DNA of 64,000 bases from RHLJ01 sp048058975 (GTDB taxonomy: Bacteria; Bacteroidota; Rhodothermia; Balneolales; Balneolaceae): assembly GCA_048058975.1 (NCBI GenBank), contig JBLLNP010000008.1:62001-126000 (forward strand). The letters run 5' to 3'. Numbering within the stretch: the stretch's first letter is position 1; each line of letters opens with the position of its first letter. Positions 35,356 to 41,745 of the stretch are shown here, piece by piece. The translations under genes and the position numbers were made by a program. A model generated the notes under the pieces. The model made no database searches, was not told the DNA's origin, and saw only the letters and a program-made list of their open reading frames with translations.

Positions 35356-36570
35356 ATGAGCTACTTTCTTAAATCGGTTTTAATTGCTCTTCAAAACATT
35401 AGAGCCAACCCGCTACACACGTTTCTTTCAACCCTGGGGATTATAATTGGAGTAGCTGCTTTGGTTGGAATCCTGGCACTCGGAGATGGTTTGGAACAAA
35501 CCGGTAGGGAGCAACTCAGGAATACAACTTCTCTTAATATTTTGAACATTTCTTCTAATCAAACAAAAGTTGTTGATGGAATCAGGCTTAGCATTGAAGA
35601 GCCCCCAAAATTTGAATTTGCGCATGCCCAATACCTGTCTCAAGAATACTCCGAGAAAGCTTTGATTGAATTTGTAGTAACCGAAACGGGAGAAATAAGC
35701 TATCAGGATTCGACAATGGCGATTTACCTACAGGGTAATATGGAACACGGGTTAGAGTTTGCTCAGGACTCACTTTTTGCTGGAAGATATATCTCAATAG
35801 AAGATGTATCGGAAGGGCGAAAGATAGCAGTTATTACCTATCAGGTTGCTGATAAACTAACATCCGGAGAACCTTCAGATGCAATCGGAAACTCATTCAA
35901 CTTTAAAAGTGAAGATTTTGAAATTGTAGGGATTTTAAGTCAGAAAGAACTCGATTTCCCAAGAGTATATGTCCCTGTAACAACATTAATTGAATTTACT
36001 GATAACTATCCGAGGTTTTCTTTTAAGGTGGAAAAGGCAGAGGAAATCCCGGAACTGGAGGCCGAGATTGAAACATGGCTGGATTCTACTTTTGATGAAG
36101 GGAGTGAAGCATTCGGAATAATGTCAAATAAAGCTAGGGTTGAACAGTTCTCTAAAGGTATTCTTCTATTTAAGCTTATTATGGGAGCAATTACAGGAAT
36201 TTCTGTTCTTGTAGGAGGAATTGGAGTAATGAATGTGCTCCTTATTTCAGTAACAGAAAGGACAAAAGAAATCGGGATTCGAAAAGCTACAGGAGCTAAG
36301 AAGAAAGACATCGTTCTCCAGTTTATGGCAGAGTCAGTAACGATTTCTTTTGTAGGTTGCGTAGCGGGATGGGTAATTGGAATTCTTGGAATCTTCACCT
36401 TTGTCCCTATAGTAAATGCACTTACAGATATTCAGTTTAATGCAGCTCTTGGCTTTGGAACTATCTTGGTAATTCTTGCAATTGCTATGTTAGTTGGTGT
36501 TTTATTTGGAACCTATCCGGCCTGGAGAGCATCTCAGCTGGATCCTATTGACGCAATTCGGCATGAGTAA
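35356..36570 (+). CDS. MacB/FtsX-type ABC transporter permease
   Basis: 404 residues. An N-terminal helix (ALQNIRANPLHTFLSTLGIIIGVAALVG) is followed by a MacB_PCD periplasmic core (about 45-235) and an FtsX domain with three C-terminal helices (LIMGAITGISVLVGGIGVMNVLLISVTERTKEIGIRKATGA at about 270, then GCVAGWVIGILGI and ILAIAMLVGVLFGTYPAWRAS). The coupling helix TERTKEIGIRKATGA is intact. MacB-type permeases transmit ATP-driven movements to periplasmic partners to expel substrates or lipoproteins. No cognate ATPase or membrane-fusion gene is adjacent, so it must pair with distant subunits. Confidence 0.9.
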   Translation: MSYFLKSVLIALQNIRANPLHTFLSTLGIIIGVAALVGILALGDGLEQTGREQLRNTTSLNILNISSNQTKVVDGIRLSIEEPPKFEFAHAQYLSQEYSEKALIEFVVTETGEISYQDSTMAIYLQGNMEHGLEFAQDSLFAGRYISIEDVSEGRKIAVITYQVADKLTSGEPSDAIGNSFNFKSEDFEIVGILSQKELDFPRVYVPVTTLIEFTDNYPRFSFKVEKAEEIPELEAEIETWLDSTFDEGSEAFGIMSNKARVEQFSKGILLFKLIMGAITGISVLVGGIGVMNVLLISVTERTKEIGIRKATGAKKKDIVLQFMAESVTISFVGCVAGWVIGILGIFTFVPIVNALTDIQFNAALGFGTILVILAIAMLVGVLFGTYPAWRASQLDPIDAIRHE

Positions 36571-36577
36571 CTGAAGG

Positions 36578-37999
36578 TTAATCCTGATTTACTTTTACAT
36601 CAGCATTCCGTGTTTTTATAATCATTCTGCCGTCTCCATTTCCAACTTTACCGGAAATGATAAGTTCGTTATCGGATTTAGATATCTGTTGAGAGTCAAT
36701 GGATAGTGAAGAATCAAAGGTTCCATATCTCGTTTCTACTTCAATAAAACCGGAATACTTCTTTTTGAGATTGAGGTTCACATTTCCATATTCAGATTCA
36801 ATCATTAAAAATTTCAGATCGTTTAAAGCTTCTACCGAAATGTTATTCGATCTATTCACAATTTGAAGATTAGCTCCTTTAAAGTTCTTGACAGTAACCG
36901 GCATATATTCTCCCTCAATTGTCAAATCTTCAGCTAAATCATCAATTTGGATTGCCGCTGATTTATTATTTATCCTTGCTTTGCCTCCTATCTTTTGAAG
37001 ATCAATTTTCAGGTATTGTCCGTCAATAAATGTATCCTCTGAAATATTTTTTAAAGTAATAGTTGCTGACTTACCTGAAATCTCAACTCCTTTCACGCCG
37101 CTGATATTGGAAGCTTCAACATGCGTATATTCTCCACTCAAAGAAAAAGAATGTGAGCCATCTAAAATGACATTTCCGCTTTTGTTGCTCATCATAATAT
37201 CACCATCGATATTTGTAAGCTCGTACTTCATATATGCACCTGATAATCGCATATCTCCCGTAATATCGAAAGCATTTAGCGTCCCACTTCTGTTCGATAT
37301 ATCAACTGTACCCTCAATTTTGGAGATATTCATTTTAGAGTATTCTGTACTCATGCTCACATTCCCGGAGATATCTCTAACATCTACAGTTGCGGATCGG
37401 TTCGAGACCATAATTTCACCCTCTATACCTATCAACACTACATCTCCATACTCATTGTTTACAGAAACAACTTGTTTGGAGTTTTGAATACTAACCCTTC
37501 CACTTCTGTTTGTGATTGAAATTCCCTGTACAAAATCAGAAGCTTTCACTTTCGAGTATCGGGTTTGAAGTTGAACTACAACATCCTCTGGTAATGAAAT
37601 CTGGAGTGAGTGAGTTTCGGTTTTATGGTTTACACGCTTGCCGGTTTGTTTAGGAAAATCGATAACCAATCTTGCTTCTCCTCCATTATCTATGAATTCA
37701 GGATCAAAATTTTCAAAGAAATGATTATAAGCTTCTTCGTTTCCCTCAAACTCATATTCATAGGTAAGTGATTCAGTATCTGAGCCTGTAAGAGTAATCT
37801 CCATTCCGGCATCAATCATTATAAATAAGTTTGTGACTCCTTTAAAATCGAAAGTTCCCTTCTTAGTATTACTCTTACTTTCATCATATAATGTGTTTAA
37901 ATTCGAAAGGGTAGCTAGTTTTTTATCGGTTACGGTTTGTGAAAACAGGTTTATGGAAATGAAGCTAAAAGTTAGCAGGATAATAAATTGACGATTCAT
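36578..37999 (-). CDS. DUF4097-like secreted beta-solenoid (adhesin-like) protein
   Basis: 473 residues with a signal peptide (about 1-21, ending NLFSQ). From about residue 145 to 400 two turn types alternate about every 20 residues: a NRSG/NKSG/GKSA turn and an EYSK/AYMK/EYTH/QYLK/EYMP turn, building a regular right-handed beta solenoid, as in DUF4097/adhesin-like domains. It is the third gene of a sigma/anti-sigma-like/solenoid operon, overlapping the anti-sigma-like gene by four bases (ATGA). Such proteins accompany stress-responsive ECF regulators and may report envelope state; that is inference. The last 60 residues leave the repeat and end in KTRNADVKVNQD. Confidence 0.8.
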   Translation of the reverse strand: MNRQFIILLTFSFISINLFSQTVTDKKLATLSNLNTLYDESKSNTKKGTFDFKGVTNLFIMIDAGMEITLTGSDTESLTYEYEFEGNEEAYNHFFENFDPEFIDNGGEARLVIDFPKQTGKRVNHKTETHSLQISLPEDVVVQLQTRYSKVKASDFVQGISITNRSGRVSIQNSKQVVSVNNEYGDVVLIGIEGEIMVSNRSATVDVRDISGNVSMSTEYSKMNISKIEGTVDISNRSGTLNAFDITGDMRLSGAYMKYELTNIDGDIMMSNKSGNVILDGSHSFSLSGEYTHVEASNISGVKGVEISGKSATITLKNISEDTFIDGQYLKIDLQKIGGKARINNKSAAIQIDDLAEDLTIEGEYMPVTVKNFKGANLQIVNRSNNISVEALNDLKFLMIESEYGNVNLNLKKKYSGFIEVETRYGTFDSSLSIDSQQISKSDNELIISGKVGNGDGRMIIKTRNADVKVNQD

Positions 38000-38499
38000 G
38001 ATTGTGTGTCCTCGTTAAGTAAAAGTTCTTTATAAAAATCTAGTTTAGTAGCGTATAGTCTTTTCAGGTTGCTTCTCTTTACTGGTGTTTCTCCATTAAT
38101 GAGCATGTCTTCTTTTATTTCATCAATCAGCCGATCTATTCCTTCAATAGCTAAGGCAGTTGATTCGAGGGAAGATTTATTGGGCTCTGTGGCCTGATCT
38201 ATTAATAATGGGGGGAGTTCCCGAAGTTTATTCGTTGCAGTATTAAGCGTTTCATAGACCTGTTGATCAGAGTCTTTTTGTTGAGCGGAATTGAGGAAAA
38301 AACTTCCGGCAGAGTAGATGCCTATTAAAGCGAATCCTAGGAGAATAGCCGCTGCATTTCCTACCCAAAAACTTCGCCAATGCAGATTCAGAATAGTTGG
38401 TACTTTTGGACTATCTAACCGCTGTGAAATACTCTTCCACATTACTTCTTTTTCTTCTGAAGTTGGTTGTTCGGACGGATTGTAGAATGAATTATCCAT
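37996..38499 (-). CDS. Putative anti-sigma factor-like single-pass membrane protein
   Basis: 167 residues. A cytoplasmic N-terminus (about 1-45, SEEKEVMWKSISQRLDSPKVP) is followed by one membrane helix (about 47-70, FWVGNAAAILLGFALIGIYSAGSFF) and a periplasmic helical part. There is no recognisable zinc-finger (HxxxCxxC) anti-sigma motif, so the call rests on topology and on its position directly after an ECF sigma gene with one base between stop and start. The downstream overlap with the solenoid gene is ATGA. It could instead be a plain membrane partner of the solenoid. Confidence 0.6.
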   Translation of the reverse strand: MDNSFYNPSEQPTSEEKEVMWKSISQRLDSPKVPTILNLHWRSFWVGNAAAILLGFALIGIYSAGSFFLNSAQQKDSDQQVYETLNTATNKLRELPPLLIDQATEPNKSSLESTALAIEGIDRLIDEIKEDMLINGETPVKRSNLKRLYATKLDFYKELLLNEDTQS

Positions 38500-38500
38500 A

Positions 38501-38956
38501 TTAGATCAGGTTTTGAAGTTCTTTTTTTGCTCGATGTAATATTGTTCTGGAAGCCCCTTCTTTAATAGAAAGGATTTCACTTATATGTTCATGTGTATAA
38601 CCCTCAGCTACGTGAAGAAGAAATACGATTCTTTTTAAAGGTTGTAATTGCTTCAATGCTGTTTTGGTTTTAATCCAGTTCTCAGAGTCCTCTATATCGG
38701 ATATAAAGTTTTCAGAATCATTTAGATAAGTGCTTTCTGAGAACTCAGTAAATTCAAAATCAGACCTTCTATCCATTTTCATTTCGTTAATTGCAATTGT
38801 AAACAACCAAGTTTTGAATCTGGATTGCATCTTAAAAGTATTAAGTCTTGTAAATGCTTTTATGAAAGCACGCTGTGTCCAATCCTGAACTTCTTGCCGG
38901 TTTTCACTGAATTGAAGCAAAAATCGGAATAGCTGATCTACGTACTGTTGATACAA
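38501..38956 (-). CDS. ECF RNA polymerase sigma factor, N-terminus interrupted by an in-frame stop
   Basis: The open reading frame gives 151 residues beginning at a TTG (MYQQYVDQLFRFLLQF). Sigma-70 region 2 is present (QEVQDWTQRAFIKAFTRLNTF, FKTWLFTIAINEMKMDRR) and region 4 follows (LPLKRIVFLLHVAEGYTHEHISEILSIKEGASRTILHRAKKEL). Upstream in the same frame, across a TAA at 38972-38974, the DNA encodes EEQELVNSAIKGN-stop-NAFRHLYQQY, exactly the start of region 2.1 in ECF factors. So the ancestral start lies near 39028 and codon 18 or so (family D/Q/E) is now TAA. It may be a pseudogene, may re-initiate at TTG, or may be read through. Confidence 0.75.
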   Translation of the reverse strand: MYQQYVDQLFRFLLQFSENRQEVQDWTQRAFIKAFTRLNTFKMQSRFKTWLFTIAINEMKMDRRSDFEFTEFSESTYLNDSENFISDIEDSENWIKTKTALKQLQPLKRIVFLLHVAEGYTHEHISEILSIKEGASRTILHRAKKELQNLI

Positions 38957-39028
38957 GTGGCGGAAGGCATTTTAATTGCCTTTTATCGCACTATTCACCA
39001 ATTCTTGTTCTTCCTTTTTTGATATCAA
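38957..39028 (-). other. Upstream coding remnant of the ECF sigma gene (stop at 38972-38974)
   Basis: In frame with the sigma gene, from a TTG at 39028, the codons read M I S K K E E Q E L V N S A I K G N stop N A F R H, family-like on both sides of the TAA. Only one substitution (for example CAA to TAA) is needed to break it. Confidence 0.7.
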
Positions 39029-39172
39029 CAGTTTCAGTTTTAATTCTTTGATGCAGAATACCTTCAAAATGTTACACAATCACGAATATTTATTTTACAC
39101 CTTTCGGTCACATCAAGATGTGAGAAAGTAAGGGAGATATTATTCGTTAATTAGCCAACGAGTTCACAAAAC

Positions 39173-39178
39173 AGGAGG
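39173..39178 (+). promoter_or_regulatory. Strong Shine-Dalgarno (AGGAGG)
   Basis: AGGAGG ends 4 bases before the ATG at 39183. Most genes here lack any such site, so it fixes this start and suggests unusually strong initiation. Confidence 0.7.
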
Positions 39179-39182
39179 AACT

Positions 39183-39743
39183 ATGAAAAGGCTAATAATA
39201 ATTACATTCATCACAGTATTTACAGCAACCACAGCTATGGCTCAAAGAAGCCGTGTTCATCAGATAAATTATTCTTATGAAAACTATAATAATGAGCTAA
39301 GGGAAATACAGAAATTTGATCATCAGTCTGATAAGTTTTCATTTGCACTTATGACGGGTGACAGTTGGGCTGCCAGAAAGAACAAGGCTAAAATTATACG
39401 ATTCATGGAAGCCGAGATTTGGGATACACGCAGAGAGTTAGACGAACTTTCAAATTATTCCAATCATTATTCAAAAAGAGATGGATACGAAACATACCGT
39501 GGTAGAAATGGTGGGGTGTATTCAAAGAACAAAGGGAGAAAAGCGACTCGATATGAGGAGCGACTTCTTCTGGATAGACTAGAGAAACAAATAAGAATCA
39601 AAAATAGATTCGAGGATACCGAATTAATGGGATTCAGGAGAGACGAACTGATAAACAAGAGAGTGCATCGCCAATTGATGTACAGGTTTAGAGATACAAT
39701 GACAGAGGGATTAGAGAAAGAGAGAAGAGACAGTAGAGGGTAG
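39183..39743 (+). CDS. Small secreted basic helical protein, unknown
   Basis: 186 residues with a signal peptide (about 1-20, ending TTAMAQ). The mature part is highly charged and basic, with long helix-forming runs of Arg, Lys and Glu (for example EAEIWDTRRELDELSNYS and EERLLLDRLEKQIRIKNRF) and few hydrophobic stretches, suggesting a coiled-coil-like periplasmic protein. I do not recognise a family. A strong Shine-Dalgarno fixes the start, and a 13-bp terminator follows at once, so it is monocistronic. It is transcribed away from the ECF sigma operon across about 200 bp, so control by that sigma factor is possible but unproven. Confidence 0.7.
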   Translation: MKRLIIITFITVFTATTAMAQRSRVHQINYSYENYNNELREIQKFDHQSDKFSFALMTGDSWAARKNKAKIIRFMEAEIWDTRRELDELSNYSNHYSKRDGYETYRGRNGGVYSKNKGRKATRYEERLLLDRLEKQIRIKNRFEDTELMGFRRDELINKRVHRQLMYRFRDTMTEGLEKERRDSRG

Positions 39744-39747
39744 GAGT

Positions 39748-39776
39748 AACCCCGCACATCACAGATGTGCGGGGTT
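39748..39776. terminator. Strong bidirectional terminator
   Basis: A perfect 13-bp stem AACCCCGCACATC / GATGTGCGGGGTT around a 3-base loop, followed by T residues. It serves both the small secreted gene and convergent ybjQ. Confidence 0.92.
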
Positions 39777-39781
39777 TTTTA

Positions 39782-40102
39782 TTACTCAGCAAAAACTGCA
39801 GTTCCACTTACTGAAACCATCAACATGCTGCCGTTAGCGCCAATCGTTTCATAATCGATATCAATACCAATTATTGCGTTTGCACCAACTCTGTTCGCTT
39901 TTTCTTCAAGTTCGGTGAATGCAATCCTACGGGCTTCCTGTAGTTCCCGTTCATAGGAGGCAGATCTTCCACCAACAATATCACGGATTCCCGCAAAAAT
40001 ATCCTTAAAGATATTTGCCCCAAGAATTGCTTCTCCCGTAACTACGCCCAGATATTTTTTAACTTCTCTGCTTTCCAGATTATTGGTTGTAGTCATTAAC
40101 AT
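39782..40102 (-). CDS. ybjQ: YbjQ family (UPF0145) protein
   Basis: 106 residues, the typical YbjQ length. Family marks: TTTNNLESREVKKYLGVVTGEA at the N-terminus, ILGANIFKDIFAGIRDIVGGR in the middle, SYERELQEARRIAFTELEEKA, then ANRVGANAIIGIDIDYETIG. It forms small pentameric rings; its molecular role is unsettled, though a heavy-metal-binding label is often used. An ATG two codons later (40096) is an equally possible start. Single gene. Confidence 0.93.
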   Translation of the reverse strand: MLMTTTNNLESREVKKYLGVVTGEAILGANIFKDIFAGIRDIVGGRSASYERELQEARRIAFTELEEKANRVGANAIIGIDIDYETIGANGSMLMVSVSGTAVFAE

Positions 40103-40200
40103 AGTATTGCCCTTTTTAAATTAGTATTTAACGTTTGTTATTCAACACAGCACACTTCTACTGCTTGTTATGGAAAATGTTACTTCAAATCTAAGGCACA

Positions 40201-40231
40201 AAAAAAGCCTTTCAGAAAACTGAAAGGCTTA
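40201..40231 (-). terminator. Terminator of the RRM gene
   Basis: An 11-bp perfect stem AAGCCTTTCAG / CTGAAAGGCTT with a 4-base loop. The A7 tract on the plus strand becomes a T7 tract on the minus strand right after the stem. It starts 21 bp beyond the RRM stop. Confidence 0.85.
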
Positions 40232-40251
40232 GTAACTAAAATCCTTAAGGC

Positions 40252-40554
40252 TTAGTAACGGTTTCCACCGCCACCATTGCCACCTCGGAAGTTATTTCTT
40301 CTGGGTCTTTCTTCCCGTGGTCGAGCTTCGTTTACCTTAACGGAACGGCCATCAATTTCAGCTCCGTCAAGCTGCTCAATTGCAGCATTGCCTTCGGCGT
40401 CATTGTCCATTTCAACAAATCCAAAGCCTTTTGAGCGGCCTGAATATTTGTCTGTAATTACTTTTGCAGAACTTACTTCTCCGTAAGCCTCAAAAACTTC
40501 TCGTAAATTGTCATCGGTCACCCCATAGCTAAGGTTTCCTACATAAATGTTCAT
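40252..40554 (-). CDS. RRM-domain RNA-binding protein with Gly/Arg-rich tail
   Basis: 100 residues. A single RRM with RNP2 IYVGNLSYG at the start and RNP1 SKGFGFVEM near residue 44, both aromatic RNA-contact positions intact, and a C-terminal RGGNGGGGNRY tail. These small RRM proteins act as RNA chaperones, often induced by cold, and resemble plant and cyanobacterial glycine-rich RRM proteins. A single gene with its own terminator. The 149 bp upstream to the next gene holds no obvious feature besides low-complexity AT. Confidence 0.95.
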   Translation of the reverse strand: MNIYVGNLSYGVTDDNLREVFEAYGEVSSAKVITDKYSGRSKGFGFVEMDNDAEGNAAIEQLDGAEIDGRSVKVNEARPREERPRRNNFRGGNGGGGNRY

Positions 40555-40703
40555 GTCTACTAAATCTGGTTAAAAGAAAACGGAGAGAATAAGAACCCAG
40601 AGCTATAGGTCGAAATTGAATCTCTAGTCTGATTACATTACCAATCCAATTCAAAAGTACGTTAATTAAATGGTATAGCCAATTATTTATTATCAGGCTG
40701 TAT

Positions 40704-41219
40704 TTAATTATTCTTGCGAAGAAAAGTAATGCTATAAGCCGGAGCAAATTCATTTCCTTCTCTGTTGAAATAAGTCCAGAGATACTTGTTCTCTTCTATA
40801 AACTCCAGTGTCTCAAGTTGAGGTACTCCATCCATGTGTCCGCCATACGCCATGAAAGTATTCAACATTTTGTATGGGCTTTCAAATACGGTGGTATAGT
40901 CGAAAAAGTCCATTGCCATATCAATTGAAGTGCCATATCCACGGATTTTCTTTTCACCAGGATGCCAAAACCAGGTTATTTCTCCTACAAGTTTTAGCGT
41001 ATCTGTTTCAGTAAAGTAAAGCTTGGAGACCACCGATTTTTGTCCAATCCCCCACTCAAATGTTTGGTGAGTATTGTCTGATTCCCAAACTCCTCCAATC
41101 AAGTGATCAAAGTATTGGAGGGGATTTGAAGTGGTATCCTGAGACACTTCCTGGGCCTTAATTGGAGAATAGATTGTTGCAAATAAAAAAATTAGGGAGA
41201 GTATAAATGCGCGCTTCAA
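40704..41219 (-). CDS. Secreted hypothetical protein (DUF1579-like possible)
   Basis: 171 residues beginning at a TTG that forms a TTGA overlap with the purE stop; the following residues KRAFILSLIFLFATIYSPIKAQ are a clean signal peptide, so the non-ATG start is believable. The mature protein has the sequence HLIGGVWESDNTHQTFEWG, WFWHPGEKKIRGYG and NEFAPAYSITFLRKN, reminiscent of the lipocalin-like DUF1579 or related small beta-barrel domains. I cannot name a function. It sits in a purE-led unit, probably by read-through. Confidence 0.65.
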   Translation of the reverse strand: MKRAFILSLIFLFATIYSPIKAQEVSQDTTSNPLQYFDHLIGGVWESDNTHQTFEWGIGQKSVVSKLYFTETDTLKLVGEITWFWHPGEKKIRGYGTSIDMAMDFFDYTTVFESPYKMLNTFMAYGGHMDGVPQLETLEFIEENKYLWTYFNREGNEFAPAYSITFLRKNN

Positions 41220-41704
41220 TTTAGATTCTCCGTTTTTTTTCTTGATTCCACAGCCATTCCTTCGTGGTATTCTTTTAGCTGGATTGCAATGCCTTTATCT
41301 TCCATACCAAGCATTCTTAGAGCCAATAAACCGGCATTTTGAGCTTTCCCAATTGCGACAGTGGCAACGGGAATCCCATTGGGCATCTGAACGATAGAAT
41401 AGAGGCTATCGAGTCCACCCAGGGCAGAAGTTTGAATCGGTACACCAATAACTGGAAGTGTTGTATGACTGGCTAACATTCCGGGAAGGTGAGCCGCACC
41501 ACCAGCCCCTGCAATAATTATTTTGATGCCCCGGTCGCGGGCTTCTTTACCATAATTGGTCATATCATCCGGTGTGCGGTGTGCTGAGACCACTCTCTTT
41601 TCTAATGATATTCCAAATTGTTCAAGGATATCTGCAGCTTGTTTCATGGTAGGCCAGTCACTATCGCTGCCCATTACTACACCAACTATCGGGGATTTGC
41701 TCAT
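41216..41704 (-). CDS. purE: 5-(Carboxyamino)imidazole ribonucleotide mutase
   Basis: 162 residues, class I PurE. It rearranges N5-CAIR to CAIR in purine synthesis. Seen: the N-terminal GVVMGSDSDWPTM, the active-site SAHRTPDDM (His for proton transfer) near 41, GAGGAAHLPGMLASHT near 66, and PVIGVPIQTSALGGLDSLYSIVQMP. PurK, whose product it uses, is encoded at 44650-45834 on the same strand but separated by a T9SS cargo gene of 940 codons. Confidence 0.97.
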   Translation of the reverse strand: MSKSPIVGVVMGSDSDWPTMKQAADILEQFGISLEKRVVSAHRTPDDMTNYGKEARDRGIKIIIAGAGGAAHLPGMLASHTTLPVIGVPIQTSALGGLDSLYSIVQMPNGIPVATVAIGKAQNAGLLALRMLGMEDKGIAIQLKEYHEGMAVESRKKTENLN

Positions 41705-41745
41705 TCAATTGTTATTTGATTAAGTGTTCCGTAAAGGTACAAAAT

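Noticed and set aside
36006..36398. 130-codon minus-strand ORF inside the ABC permease gene
   Set aside because: Shadow of the FtsX-domain coding sequence; composition is an artefact of hydrophobic codons.
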